DNA from: Pseudomonadota bacterium
Lineage (GTDB): Bacteria; Pseudomonadota; Alphaproteobacteria; Rhizobiales; Xanthobacteraceae
Length of the DNA stretch: 64,000 nt
Assembly (NCBI GenBank): GCA_023386885.1
Contig: JAEWIX010000040.1
Location: forward strand, 94,960-158,959
Direction: 5' to 3'
Below, in pieces: positions 25,404-35,111 of the stretch. The notes below the pieces were generated by a model. It made no database searches. It saw nothing but the letters and a program-made list of their open reading frames with translations, and had not been told where the DNA came from. Position 1 is the stretch's first letter, and each line of letters begins with the position of its first letter. A program made the position numbers and the translations under genes.

Positions 25404-28400
25404 CTATTCTGCGGCGACCTTCAGCGTCTCATGCACCGACGTGGCATGCGGCTCGATCGAGCTGTCGCCGTGCTGGACCAGTGGCCTGTTGCCGGAGAGT
25501 TTGCGCAGCAACACATAGAACACTGGGGTGAAGAAGATGCCGAAGGCGGTAACGCCGATCATGCCGAAGAACACCGCGACGCCCATGGCGTGACGCATTT
25601 CTGCGCCGGCGCCGACCGAGGTGACCAGCGGCACCACACCCATGATGAACGCCATCGACGTCATCAGGATCGGTCGCAGCCGCAGGCGGCTTGCTTCGAT
25701 CGCGGCGGCGACCGGCGTGCGTCCTGCGAATTCAAGCTCGCGGGCGAACTCCACGATCAGAATCGCGTTCTTCGCCGACAGGCCGACCAACACGAACAGA
25801 CCGATCTGCGTGAACACGTTGTTATCGCTGCCGGTGAGCCACACGCCGAACATCGCCGCGAGCAGGCTCATGGGCACGATCATGATGATCGCGAGCGGCA
25901 GCATCAGGCTTTCGTACTGCGCCGCGAGCACTAGAAACACCAGCAGGATCACGATCGGGAACACATAGAGCGACGTGTTGCCCGCGATAATTTCCTGATA
26001 GGTGAGATCGGTCCATTCGTAGTCGATGCCCTTCGGCAGCACTTCCTTGGCGATCCGCGCCACGGCCGCCTGCGACTGACCCGTCGAATAGCCCTGCGCG
26101 GTGTTGCCGTTGATGTCAGCGGCGAGGAAGCCGTTGTAACGCATCGCGCTTTCCGGGCCTGCACTGGTCTGGACTTTCAACAGGACCGAGAGCGGGATCA
26201 TTTCACCGGAGTTGGAGCGGACCTTCAACTGGCCGATGTCATCCTGACGAGCACGGAATTTTGCGTCAGCCTGAACGCGCACCGAATAGGTTCGTCCGAA
26301 TTTGTTGAAGTCGTTGACATAGAGCGAACCGAGATAGATCTGCATGGTCTCGAAGATGCTGGTGATCGGTACGTTGAGTTGCCGTGCGCGGGTGCGGTCG
26401 ATATCGGCATAAAGCTGCGGAACGTTGATCTGATAGCTGGAGAACAACCCAAGGAGCTCCGGCGCTTCCGCTGCCTTCGCCATGAACGCTTTCTTGGCTC
26501 GATCCAGCGCCTCGTAGCCAAGCCCGGCGCGATCCTCCAATTCGAGCTTGAAGCCGCCGGTTGTGCCGAGGCCATTGACGGGCGGCGGCGGCAGCATGGC
26601 GATGAAGGCATCCTGAATGCCGGCATACTTCTTGTTGAGTTCGGCGGCGATCGCCACCGCGCTGAGCGATGGGTCCTTGCGCTCCTCGAACGGCTTCAGC
26701 ACCGAGAACACGATGCCCGCGCTCGACGAATTGGTGAAGCCGTTGATCGACAGGCCGGGGAACGCCACCGCGTTTTCAACGCCGGGCTGCTTTTTCGCGA
26801 TCTCGGTCATGCGCCGGATCACGTCCTCGGTGCGGTCCAGCGTTGAGCCGTCCTGAAGCTGGGCGAAGCCGATCAGGTATTGCTTGTCCTGACCAGGGAC
26901 GAAGCCGCCGGGCACCGTTTTGAACAGACCGAAGGTGATCCCGAGTAGCGCGACATAGACGCCCATCACGACCGCCTTGCGCGAGATCACGCGCTTGACA
27001 CCGTCGCTATAGGCGTTCGACCCGCGATTGAAGGCCTTGTTGAATCGTCGAAAGAACCAGCCGAATAGCTTGTCGATGACGCGGCTGAGAGCGTCTTTCG
27101 GCTCATCATGGCCCTTGAGCAGCAAGGCTGCGAGCGCCGGCGACAGTGTCAGCGAGTTGACCGCGGAGATTACGGTGGAGATTGCGATCGTCATGGCGAA
27201 CTGCTTGTAGAACTGGCCCGTGAGGCCGCTGATGAAGGCCAGCGGCACGAACACCGCCAGCAGCACCAGCGCAATGGCGATGATCGGGCCGGACACTTCG
27301 CGCATGGCGCGGTAGGTCGCCTCGCGCGGCGTCAACCCTTCTGCGATGTTGCGTTCGACATTTTCGACCACGACGATGGCATCGTCGACCACGATGCCGA
27401 TAGCCAGCACCAGGCCGAACAGGCTGAGCGCATTGATCGAGGAGCCGAGCAGGAACATGACGGCGAAGGTGCCGACCACGGACACCGGCACCGCGACCAG
27501 CGGAATGATCGAGGCACGCCAGGTTTGCAGGAACAGGATCACCACCAGCACCACCAGCGCGATGGCTTCCAGCAGGGTATGCACCACCGCCTCGATCGAG
27601 GCGCGCACGAAACGCGTCGGGTCGTAAGCGATGCGATAGTCCACGCCCTCGGGCATGTTCTGTTTGATGTCGGCCATCGCTGCGTGAACGTCGCGCGCGA
27701 TGTTCAGCGCGTTGGAGCCGGGGGACTGGAACACGCCGATGCCGACGGCGGATTTGTTGTCGAGCAGTGAGCGCAACGCGTATTCCGATGCGCCAAGTTC
27801 AATGCGGGCGACGTCGCGCAGGCGCGTGATCTCGCCGTTCTGGCCGGTTTTCACGACGATGTCGCCGAACTCTTCTTCGGTGGTGAGGCGGCCCTGCGCG
27901 TTGACGGGAAGCTGGAAGCTGATATCGGGCACGGTCGGCGAGGCGCCGACCGTGCCCGTGGCGGCCTCGACGTTCTGCGCGCGGATCTCGCGTACGACAT
28001 CGCCGGGAGACAGGCCGCGCTCGGCGACTTTTTGCGGATCGAGCCATACGCGCATCGAATAGTCGCCCGCGCCCCAGATGATGACTTGCCCGACCCCCTG
28101 GATGCGCGCGAGGCGGTCCTTGACGTTGAGCACGCCGTAGTTGCGCAAGTAAGTCATGTCGTAGCGGTCGTTCGGCGACAGCAGATGCACGACGAGGGTA
28201 ATGTCTGGGGAGCTTTTGACGGTGGTGATGCCGAGTTGGCGCGTCACTTCCGGCAGGCGCGGCTCGGCCTGCGAGACGCGGTTCTGCACCATCTGCTGCG
28301 CCTTGTCCGGGTCGGTGCCGAGGCGAAAAGTGACGTTCAGCGTCATGGTGCCGTCGGTAGTGGCCTGGCTGCTCATGTAGAGCATGTTCTCGACGCCGTT

Positions 28401-28613
28401 GATCTGTTCTTCGATCGGCGTCGCCACCGATTCCGCGATGACCTTCGGGTTGGCGCCGGGATACATCGCGCGCACGGTGACGATCGGCGGCGCCACTTCC
28501 GGATACTCGGAGATCGGCAGGGCCGGGAGGGACAGCAGGCCCGCGAGGAAGATCAGCGCCGACAGCACGCCTGCGAAAATCGGCCGGTCGATGAAAAATC
28601 TGGAGATATTCAT
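25404..28613 (-). CDS. RND efflux pump, inner-membrane transporter (HAE1 family)
   Basis: A 1069-residue AcrB/MexB-type proton-driven drug exporter. It starts with the canonical MNISRFFIDRPIFAGVLS first membrane helix, followed by the porter loop with GVENMLYMSS (near 92) and the motif AYDPTRFVRASI before helices 2-6. The proton-relay aspartates lie in IGIVVDDAIVVVENVER (near 405). The second half is a repeat of the first, with the helix block ending VGLSAKNAILIVEFA near 960. The start is ATG 28613, not the further upstream frame opening. The adaptor gene lies 207 bases upstream in the same direction and a TetR gene is divergent from it. It works with the adaptor and an outer-membrane channel that is not encoded in this window. 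Substrates are unknown. Confidence 0.95.
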   Translation of the reverse strand: MNISRFFIDRPIFAGVLSALIFLAGLLSLPALPISEYPEVAPPIVTVRAMYPGANPKVIAESVATPIEEQINGVENMLYMSSQATTDGTMTLNVTFRLGTDPDKAQQMVQNRVSQAEPRLPEVTRQLGITTVKSSPDITLVVHLLSPNDRYDMTYLRNYGVLNVKDRLARIQGVGQVIIWGAGDYSMRVWLDPQKVAERGLSPGDVVREIRAQNVEAATGTVGASPTVPDISFQLPVNAQGRLTTEEEFGDIVVKTGQNGEITRLRDVARIELGASEYALRSLLDNKSAVGIGVFQSPGSNALNIARDVHAAMADIKQNMPEGVDYRIAYDPTRFVRASIEAVVHTLLEAIALVVLVVILFLQTWRASIIPLVAVPVSVVGTFAVMFLLGSSINALSLFGLVLAIGIVVDDAIVVVENVERNIAEGLTPREATYRAMREVSGPIIAIALVLLAVFVPLAFISGLTGQFYKQFAMTIAISTVISAVNSLTLSPALAALLLKGHDEPKDALSRVIDKLFGWFFRRFNKAFNRGSNAYSDGVKRVISRKAVVMGVYVALLGITFGLFKTVPGGFVPGQDKQYLIGFAQLQDGSTLDRTEDVIRRMTEIAKKQPGVENAVAFPGLSINGFTNSSSAGIVFSVLKPFEERKDPSLSAVAIAAELNKKYAGIQDAFIAMLPPPPVNGLGTTGGFKLELEDRAGLGYEALDRAKKAFMAKAAEAPELLGLFSSYQINVPQLYADIDRTRARQLNVPITSIFETMQIYLGSLYVNDFNKFGRTYSVRVQADAKFRARQDDIGQLKVRSNSGEMIPLSVLLKVQTSAGPESAMRYNGFLAADINGNTAQGYSTGQSQAAVARIAKEVLPKGIDYEWTDLTYQEIIAGNTSLYVFPIVILLVFLVLAAQYESLMLPLAIIMIVPMSLLAAMFGVWLTGSDNNVFTQIGLFVLVGLSAKNAILIVEFARELEFAGRTPVAAAIEASRLRLRPILMTSMAFIMGVVPLVTSVGAGAEMRHAMGVAVFFGMIGVTAFGIFFTPVFYVLLRKLSGNRPLVQHGDSSIEPHATSVHETLKVAAE

Positions 28614-28684
28614 GGCGATGTCTCTTTGATCCTGTTGCGGCGCTTTCCCGAGCGGCCTCTGGTAGGTGGCGAACATGCTGTTCC

Positions 28685-28726
28685 GTCATCCTGAGGTGTT
28701 CGCTATTGCGAGCCTCAAACGATGAC
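28685..28726. repeat. Intergenic palindrome (GTCATCCTGAGG type)
   Basis: GTCATC-CTGAGG ... CCTCA-AAC-GATGAC form interrupted inverted arms around a 20-base centre, between the RND transporter and adaptor genes. Palindromes of this CGTCATCCTGAGG kind are common intergenic repeats in Bradyrhizobium-like genomes. Confidence 0.55.
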
Positions 28727-28820
28727 CAGACAGATCGCCATCGCCCTCCGAGGCCGCCTCTTCGCTACGGTCCCTTAGGGTGAGGGCGTGCAATGCGGTC
28801 GATGCTTTGACTTCCGTCCG

Positions 28821-29999
28821 TCAATTCGCGTCCATCGCCACGACCTGTGGCGCGACGGCCGCGCCGGGACGCACGCGCTGCAAGCCCTTCACCACGATCT
28901 GCTCGCCGGGATTCAGCCCAGAGGTGACCTTGCGGAGACCATCGACCGAGACGCCAAGCGTCACTTCGCGGTATTCCGCCTTGTTGTCCTTGTTCACCAC
29001 CATCACGTACTTCTTGTTTTGGTCGGTGCCGACGGCGCGCTCATTGACCATCACGGCGCGTTCGCTCTTCGGCTGGCCCATCTGCAGGCGGACGAACTGT
29101 CCAGGGATCAGGTGACCGTCCTTGTTGTCGAACACGGCGCGGACGCGAACGGTGCCGCTGCGCGGATCGACCTGATTGTCGATCAACTGCATGTGGCCTT
29201 CGAACGGCAGGCCCTCGGTGGTCGATGTGCCCATCCGGACCGGGATGCGGCCGGTCTTCGACGCGCTGGCATCGTCGCCCAACGCATTCAGCGCGTGCAG
29301 CACAATCTGCTCGCCGACATTGAACGAGGCATAGATCGGCGAGGTCGAGACGATGGTGGTCAACAGCGGCGAGCCGGGACCGGCGGCGATCAGGTTGCCG
29401 ACGGTGATCTCGCGCTTGCCGACACGGCCGGTCACCGGGGCACGCACTTCGGTATAGCCGAGATTGAGCTGTGCGGTCTGCAGGGCGGCCTGCGCGGCCT
29501 TGAGGTTGGCTTCCGCTTCGCGATAGGCGTTGATGCGGTTGTCCTGGTCGCGTTGCGAGATGGCCTGCGAGCCGGTCAGTTGCCGACCGCGCTCGTAGTC
29601 GCTTTTGGTGAACACCAGTCTCGCCTGCGCCGCAGCCACCTGCGCTTCCGCGCGCGCGACCTCGGCGGCATAGAGCGCCGGATCGATCACCAGGAGCACA
29701 TCGTTTCTGTGCACCAGCGCGCCTTCGCGGAACCGAATCTCCTGAATCGCACCTGCGACCCGCGAACGGACCTCGACCTGCTCGACTGCTTCGAGGCGCC
29801 CAGAAAACTCGTCCCAGATCATGGTTTCCCGATCCTGCACGTCTGCCACGGAGACCGGGGTGGCCGCAGGGGGGACCGCCGCGCTGGCGTCGGCCTGTGC
29901 CCGGCTGTTCCCGGTCCAGACCAGCGCTCCGGCGCCGGCCAGAACAAGCAATCCGAAAGCAGCGGCAACAAGTGGTTTGGTAATAGACAGAGTTTTCAT
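28821..29999 (-). CDS. RND efflux periplasmic adaptor (membrane fusion protein)
   Basis: A 392-residue AcrA/MexA-type adaptor linking the RND transporter to an outer-membrane channel. An N-terminal membrane anchor or signal (residues about 8-30) is followed by VSVADVQDRETMIW. The lipoyl half-motifs are VEVRSRVAGAIQEIRFREGALVHRNDVL (near 75-105) and GYTEVRAPVTGRVGKREITVGNLI (near 190). They are separated by a coiled-coil hairpin rich in A, E, Q and R (105-180), and a C-terminal beta-barrel ends in IVVKGLQRVRPG. The start is ATG 29999. The frame upstream to 30188 overlaps the regulatory region and is not used. It forms an operon with the transporter. Confidence 0.93.
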   Translation of the reverse strand: MKTLSITKPLVAAAFGLLVLAGAGALVWTGNSRAQADASAAVPPAATPVSVADVQDRETMIWDEFSGRLEAVEQVEVRSRVAGAIQEIRFREGALVHRNDVLLVIDPALYAAEVARAEAQVAAAQARLVFTKSDYERGRQLTGSQAISQRDQDNRINAYREAEANLKAAQAALQTAQLNLGYTEVRAPVTGRVGKREITVGNLIAAGPGSPLLTTIVSTSPIYASFNVGEQIVLHALNALGDDASASKTGRIPVRMGTSTTEGLPFEGHMQLIDNQVDPRSGTVRVRAVFDNKDGHLIPGQFVRLQMGQPKSERAVMVNERAVGTDQNKKYVMVVNKDNKAEYREVTLGVSVDGLRKVTSGLNPGEQIVVKGLQRVRPGAAVAPQVVAMDAN

Positions 30000-30138
30000 G
30001 ACATGCCCCTGGCTTCGCAGCCGACGTCGGATGGAGGTGTGTTTACGACGCAGGAACAATGGCTTAGAGTAATGTGGCAGGTCGTTTCCGTGGGTCCCGG
30101 CCAATTTCTCTGAGCGCATCATGTTGCGTCGCAAATTT

Positions 30139-30156
30139 CTGTAACGGGCGGTACAG
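30139..30156. promoter_or_regulatory. Candidate TetR operator
   Basis: Imperfect palindrome CTGTAACGGGCGGTACAG in the 225-base region between the divergent adaptor and TetR genes, with matching outer arms CTGTA / TACAG and inner CG pairs. The preceding AAATTTCTGTAACG also occurs upstream of the CoA-transferase gene at 40527. Confidence 0.5.
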
Positions 30157-30224
30157 ATAGGACTTGGACTTTCATCGTCAAGGGACATATCTAACGATTA
30201 GTACAAAAGTTGAGGTGACCGATC

Positions 30225-30824
30225 ATGGCGCTGGGCCGTCCCCGCGAATTCGATCTCGATCAGGCTCTGGAGAATGCTCTGCACGTCTTCTGGGAGAAGG
30301 GGTACGAGGGGGCGTCGATGGCGGACCTGACGGAAGCCATGGGCATCACCAAGCCGTCGCTCTACGCCGCGTTCGGCAACAAGGAAGAGTTGTTCCGCAA
30401 GGCGTTCGATACATACCTCGATGGTCCGGCGGGATACGCAAGGCTGGCGCTGCAGCAACCAACGGCGCGCGCGGTGGTCGAGAACCTGCTCTATGGCGAA
30501 GTGGACGCGGTGACGGATCCGGAGTGTCCAGCGGGCTGTCTCTCAATCAATGGCGCGCTGACCTGCGGTGAAGCGGCAGACTCGATCAAGCAGGAATTGC
30601 GCACGCGCCGGGCCGCGTGGGAGGAAGACCTGCGGCTGCGGCTCGACCAGGCGAAGACAGAGGGCGATCTGCCCACGACGACGGACACTGCCGCGCTCGC
30701 GCGCTATATCGCGACCATGATGCAGGGTATTGCGGTGCAGGCCGTCGGCGGCACCACGCGCGAGGACCTGAAAAAGATCGCCGAAATGGTGCTGACCACC
30801 TGGCCGCCGGTGGCGGGCGGGTAG
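30225..30824 (+). CDS. TetR-family transcriptional regulator
   Basis: A 199-residue repressor. The N-terminal DNA-binding domain (residues 1-55) shows LDQALENALHVFWEKGYEGASMADLTEAMGITKPSLYAAFGNKEELF, a typical TetR helix-turn-helix. The C-terminal ligand domain contains TDPECPAGCLSINGALTCG near 95-113, the cysteine-rich TetR_C_11-like segment, and ends with ATMMQGIAVQAVGG and AEMVLTTWPP. It is divergent from the RND adaptor gene, with a palindrome between them. It probably represses the pump and itself and is released by pump substrates. This is the common arrangement for AcrR/AmeR-like regulators. Confidence 0.92.
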   Translation: MALGRPREFDLDQALENALHVFWEKGYEGASMADLTEAMGITKPSLYAAFGNKEELFRKAFDTYLDGPAGYARLALQQPTARAVVENLLYGEVDAVTDPECPAGCLSINGALTCGEAADSIKQELRTRRAAWEEDLRLRLDQAKTEGDLPTTTDTAALARYIATMMQGIAVQAVGGTTREDLKKIAEMVLTTWPPVAGG

Positions 30825-31023
30825 GGGCCAAAATCATCTGAAGGCAACTGGCGAAAATCCTCATCCCGAAAGCCTAGCTCAATTTCGCCTCATCGATCAG
30901 TGCTTTCGTTGGGGAGGCATGACCGCGTGGCGCCCGTCCGTGTGAATGCCGATGACCCGGAAGCCGTGCTTCGTCGTGCCCCAACCGGTGCGCTCAGGCG
31001 TGATGCCCCCGCGTTATGTTGCT

Positions 31024-32262
31024 CTACGCGGCCATCGCCATCGGTACGACAATCTCGGAATCTGACCGCGACGGTTGTTTGGCCGTTTCAACCTGCCATT
31101 GCCGATAAAGTTTCAAAGCCGATCGCACGTCCGAGCGTGTGCCGATCCTGAGTTTGGTGAACTCCTCGATTTCCTCCAGCGCGGCGATTTCCAGCATCGC
31201 GCTCTCGAACGTACGGCCGCCCAGCAATCGCCTCCCGCGATTGACGCGGGATTTGACATTGCGCACGGCCGCTTTGGAAAGACCGCGTCGCCGCAGCCAT
31301 TGACCGAATCGTCCCAGCAGTGCCGGAATGGAAACTCCTGCCTGACGGGCGAGGATCACGCGTCCGATCGTTTCGGCCAGCGGGGCAGGGACCGCATTCG
31401 CAATCATTTGATCGATATCCCGCACCGATGCGCCGGACCAATCCCACCAGTCAGGAAAGCCCTGGATTCGCGCGACCTGGCGTTGGGTAAGAAGCGCTGC
31501 GTCGGTTGCAACGAGGGGATCCGCAGGATGGGGACGCAACAGATACTTTGGCCGAGGTTTCTCTCGCGTCGTGCGGATAACCGACGGCGTCGGTTCGTCG
31601 ATTGAAAAAACCCCGCGGCCGTCGCGATACGGACGCGTGAAGAAGAATCCAGTCTTGTCCAAGGCGACATCTTCGGGATGATCGGTCAAGATCTCCCTCA
31701 ACGACATCCGCTCGAGGGACTGGGCCTCGGCCAGCGCAGAATTCAGAAAGCCGTTCTGTTCACCCAGCCGACCGATAACAATGAGACGTTTGCGTCGCTG
31801 CGGGACGTTGAAATAGCTCGCATCAACCTTGATCTCCGTCAGACCATACCCTGCACGCACCAGCATTCCGCGTGCGTCCGTCCAACATCGCGACCTTTGC
31901 ACCAATGGTACGTTTTCCATCAGGAGCCACTGCGGCCTTGCGATGCAGGCGAGCATCGCAAAGGCATTGGTCATGGCGGCCCGCTCACCCTCGGATCGCA
32001 TTCCCGCCGCGGAAAAATCCTGACAGGGTGGGCCTCCGACGATCATATCTGGCCCTATTGACGCCAGTTCCGGCCCAACCGCGAAAATATCCTTCAGGTC
32101 GACTTCCTTGATGTGAAGACCGATGTTGCGACGATACGTGTCCACCGCGACATCCCAGGAATCGTAGGCCGCAACGATCTCAAATCCGGCCCGCCGCAGT
32201 CCAAGCGACATCCCGCCCGCACCGGCAAAAAGTTCGACGACATGCAATGGAATCAGCCCCAA
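31024..32262 (-). CDS. DNA (cytosine-5) methyltransferase with C-terminal extension, second copy
   Basis: A 412-residue C5-cytosine DNA methyltransferase. Motif I is VVELFAGAGGMS (residues 8-19). Motif IV is GGPPCQDFS with the catalytic Cys80, here the classical PCQ form. Motif VI is MENVP (115-119). Motif VIII is VPQRRKRLIVIG near 160, and motif X is MIANAVPAPLAETIG near 290. An extension of about 90 residues follows: a WLRRRGLSK start, a GRRLLGG centre and a LKLYRQW end. It resembles the extension of the methyltransferase at 3149, so both belong to one subfamily. No restriction enzyme or Vsr gene is next to it. It lies between the TetR and LysR genes and looks inserted, as neither neighbour is functionally related. 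Confidence 0.9.
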   Translation of the reverse strand: MGLIPLHVVELFAGAGGMSLGLRRAGFEIVAAYDSWDVAVDTYRRNIGLHIKEVDLKDIFAVGPELASIGPDMIVGGPPCQDFSAAGMRSEGERAAMTNAFAMLACIARPQWLLMENVPLVQRSRCWTDARGMLVRAGYGLTEIKVDASYFNVPQRRKRLIVIGRLGEQNGFLNSALAEAQSLERMSLREILTDHPEDVALDKTGFFFTRPYRDGRGVFSIDEPTPSVIRTTREKPRPKYLLRPHPADPLVATDAALLTQRQVARIQGFPDWWDWSGASVRDIDQMIANAVPAPLAETIGRVILARQAGVSIPALLGRFGQWLRRRGLSKAAVRNVKSRVNRGRRLLGGRTFESAMLEIAALEEIEEFTKLRIGTRSDVRSALKLYRQWQVETAKQPSRSDSEIVVPMAMAA

Positions 32263-32786
32263 AACCCCAACTGAAAATCAACTACGCAAATCCAGTTGAG
32301 ATTCTCTTACGGGCGGTCGGGAGTTCATTCTTGGAGCTGCCGTGAGTTGCGGCACCAGCATCTTCACCTATCGTCGACGACGGCGCATAAACCAACCTCG
32401 TCGCGGCGATCTGCGCGCCGAACTCCGGCAGCCTTAAGAGCAGTATTCAAGGCGCACTGCCACGGGCTGGACGGCGCTGCGGCCCGCCGCATTGCCGAGC
32501 AACTCGAACCTCGACTGATGGCGCATCTCCGAAACTTGAGCCGTATCTCAGACAATCGGCATTGAAAAACGATGTCGTGAATTTCCAGCGTTATCAGCCG
32601 AAATCCCGCGGTCGTCTCGCAACGTCGAGGATGACGGACTTGACGGTGTTCGCGATGCGGCCGGTGGATGATTCAACGTGAGTGCACCAAACGGCGTGCA
32701 AGAGGAACGGCCTCTGGATGGTCAAGAATGGGCGAATTTCTCAATTGGGAAGCCAGTTTCGAGAGGATGAATAGTTCATCTGCGTG
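32263..32786. other. Intergenic, no recognisable gene
   Basis: A 524-base gap between the methyltransferase start and the LysR gene end. An 89-codon plus-strand frame (32296-32565) and a 63-codon antisense frame exist, but neither has a clear ribosome-binding site or family resemblance. The left part should include the methyltransferase promoter. Confidence 0.35.
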
Positions 32787-33689
32787 TTAGTCGCCGCGGT
32801 CCTTCATACTGGCGATGAGCAACTGCACAATATGTGTTGCTGCGGGCGACACGCTCCGCGAGGCGAGTTGTACCAACGTCACTTGCGTTGCTTCAAGTCG
32901 CTTGTCTCTAAGTGGAATGGCGATCAGCGTTTTGGCCATCAGTTCGGGAATCGCCGCCTCTCGCGGCAGGAAGGTTGCAAGTCCTGTTTTCGCGACGGTC
33001 GCACGTGCGAACGCCAATGAATTTGTCTCGGTGCATAATTCGAGTTCAATGTTCGCTTGCGCGCTGGCCCGGTCAATCTCCTGTCGGATGCCAAATGAGG
33101 GATCGGGGAGAACCACGCGCAATCCTGCAAGCTCTCTTACCGTGCAATACTCTTTGTGTGCGAGGCTATGATGCGGCCCGACCATTACGCACAAAGGCTG
33201 TCGCATGCGCGCCAGTTCGATGAGGTCTCGGCGCGGTGCGCGACCGAAGACGAAACCGAGATCAACTTCGTGGCGGCTGACCATATCGGCGACATCTCGC
33301 GATCCGACGGTTGTGACGGCGATGGAGATGCCGGGATGATCGTGCTCGAGATGAGCTATGAAATCTGACAGAAAACTCGCCAACAAACCTTCCACCGTGG
33401 CGATCTTGACATGGCCGCGCTGGAGTGAATCGAATTCCTCGACCTGGTCGCGAATTTGCTCGAGACGGCCCTGGTTCTCCACGGCGTATCGATAGAGGAG
33501 ATTTCCGGCATCCGTCAGGATCATGCCCCGTGCGCCGCGTTCGAACAATTTTGCGGACAGTTCTTCCTCCAGTCCCTGAATTTGTCGGCTGATGGCGCTC
33601 GGTGCAATGCGAAGCGATTCTGCCGCTCGTTTGATCGAGCCCCGTTCGGTGACCTCCCGAAAATACCTGATCGACGTCGATTCAATCAT
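32787..33689 (-). CDS. LysR-family transcriptional regulator
   Basis: A 300-residue LysR-type regulator. The N-terminal winged helix-turn-helix starts IRYFREVTERGSIKRAAESLRIAPSAISRQIQGLEEEL (residues 7-44), and the linker helix runs to about residue 90. The effector domain includes TVGSRDVADMVSRHEVDLGFVFG near 120 and ends with the usual LLIASMKDRGD. I chose the ATG at 33689 because the first helix begins just after it. It is divergent from the Liv ABC operon, across a 174-base spacer. It therefore probably controls the operon in response to the transported compound or its breakdown product, and also its own gene. Confidence 0.93.
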   Translation of the reverse strand: MIESTSIRYFREVTERGSIKRAAESLRIAPSAISRQIQGLEEELSAKLFERGARGMILTDAGNLLYRYAVENQGRLEQIRDQVEEFDSLQRGHVKIATVEGLLASFLSDFIAHLEHDHPGISIAVTTVGSRDVADMVSRHEVDLGFVFGRAPRRDLIELARMRQPLCVMVGPHHSLAHKEYCTVRELAGLRVVLPDPSFGIRQEIDRASAQANIELELCTETNSLAFARATVAKTGLATFLPREAAIPELMAKTLIAIPLRDKRLEATQVTLVQLASRSVSPAATHIVQLLIASMKDRGD

Positions 33690-33776
33690 GCGTTTCAGTC
33701 CTTTGGGGGTATTTTCAGGTAAGATCAAAAAGTGATCGCTGCGATGCACAACATTCTAATTTTCAGATCGGTCGCT

Positions 33777-33805
33777 TCGAATTTCAATGCTTTTATTCGA
33801 ATTTT
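33777..33805. promoter_or_regulatory. Direct repeat in the LysR / Liv operon spacer
   Basis: TTCGAATTT occurs at 33777 and again at 33797, exactly 20 bases apart (two DNA turns), and each contains the palindrome TTCGAA. It lies between the divergent LysR and binding-protein genes, which fits a regulator binding site. Confidence 0.4.
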
Positions 33806-33863
33806 GGATTTGCCATCCTTTTGCCGCAACCACTGCGCCCGACCTGGATGGAGGATCCTGACC

Positions 33864-35078
33864 ATGGCTCGTTTTCTGCCCCGCTATGCGCGTTTGTCGA
33901 AATCGCTTCTTGTTGCGATGGGTTTGGCAATGTCCACGTCCGTCGTTCTCGCGCAGGATGTCATCAAATTCGGTGCGCCGTTGCCGCTGACTGGTCCGCT
34001 GGCGCCCGAAGCCATCAAGCAGCAGCAGGGCTATGATCTCTGGGCTGAACAGGTCAACAAGGCTGGCGGCATCGCGGTGGGCGGCAAGAAATACAAGGTC
34101 GAGATCGTCTATTCGGATTATCAATCCAACACGCCGCGCGCGGTACAGACCACTGAGCAGATGATCACCCAGGGGGGCGTGAACTTCATGTTCAGCCCGT
34201 TCGGCTCCGGCGCGGCCAAGGCGGCAAGCAGCGTCTCCGAGCGCTACAAGATGCCGACCATTGCCTCGACCGCATCGTCCGCGCAAGTCTACGACCAGGG
34301 TTACAAATATCTGTTCGGCACCTTCACGCCGAACGATACCCTGACCACGCCGCTGACCAAGATCGTCAAAGCGAAGGCGCCCAACGTCAAGAAAATTGCG
34401 ATCCTCGCACGCAACGATCTGTTCCCATTGGCAATCGCGCAGGAGATGGAAAAGTCGGCGAAGGCCAACGGTTTCGAGGTCACTTACTTCGAGAAGTATG
34501 CCATCGGCACGCTCGATCACTCCGCGACGCTGTCGCAGATCAAGACGCTGGCGCCGCAGTGGATCTTCGTCACCGGCTACATCAATGACCTGCTTCTGGT
34601 GCGTAAGCAGATGACCGATCAGCAGATCAAGGCCGATGTGGTTTCGATGATCGCAGGCCCAGCCTATCAGGAGTTCATCGATGCGGCGGGGCCGAGCGGC
34701 GAGAACATCACCAGCGCTGCATGGTGGCATCCTGCCGCGCAGTACAACGGCAAGGATATTTTCGGCACGACCGCGAACTACGTGAAGCTGTTCCGCGAGA
34801 AGTTCAAATCGGATCCGGATTACGCGCAGGCATCGGCCTCGGTTTCGGGTGCGCTCTTCCAGATGGCGATCGAGAAGGCCGGTTCGCTTGACAAGGACAA
34901 GGTGCGTGACGCGCTGGCTGCGACCGACGTGATGACGTTCTGGGGGCCCGTCAAGTTCGGGGCCACCGGTCAGATCAATTCGCTCGAACCGCCGGTATTC
35001 CAGTTGCAGGGCGGCAAGGCGGTGGTGCTGTCACCGGACATCATCAAGCAGGGTGAGTTCAAGCTCGGCGTGAACTGA
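33864..35078 (+). CDS. Liv-type ABC transporter, periplasmic substrate-binding protein
   Basis: A 404-residue binding protein. A signal peptide of about 31 residues (ARFLPRYARLSKS, then a hydrophobic stretch ending VVLAQD) is followed by the type I periplasmic fold. The opening is IKFGAPLPLTGPLAPEAIKQQQGYDLW, with YSDYQSNTPRAVQTTEQMI near 85 and the SPFGSGAAKAASSVSERY hinge near 115. The start at 33864 has GGAGG nine bases upstream. It begins the five-gene transport operon and delivers its ligand to the LivHM permease. The ligand is unknown. Similar proteins in this group bind aromatic acids, amides or amino acids. Confidence 0.93.
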   Translation: MARFLPRYARLSKSLLVAMGLAMSTSVVLAQDVIKFGAPLPLTGPLAPEAIKQQQGYDLWAEQVNKAGGIAVGGKKYKVEIVYSDYQSNTPRAVQTTEQMITQGGVNFMFSPFGSGAAKAASSVSERYKMPTIASTASSAQVYDQGYKYLFGTFTPNDTLTTPLTKIVKAKAPNVKKIAILARNDLFPLAIAQEMEKSAKANGFEVTYFEKYAIGTLDHSATLSQIKTLAPQWIFVTGYINDLLLVRKQMTDQQIKADVVSMIAGPAYQEFIDAAGPSGENITSAAWWHPAAQYNGKDIFGTTANYVKLFREKFKSDPDYAQASASVSGALFQMAIEKAGSLDKDKVRDALAATDVMTFWGPVKFGATGQINSLEPPVFQLQGGKAVVLSPDIIKQGEFKLGVN

Positions 35079-35111
35079 CGCGACTCCACGGATCGAACGC
35101 GAGAACCCGAT

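Noticed and set aside
28788..30113. 441-codon plus-strand frame
   Set aside because: Shadow of the adaptor gene; translation is histidine- and arginine-rich without motifs.
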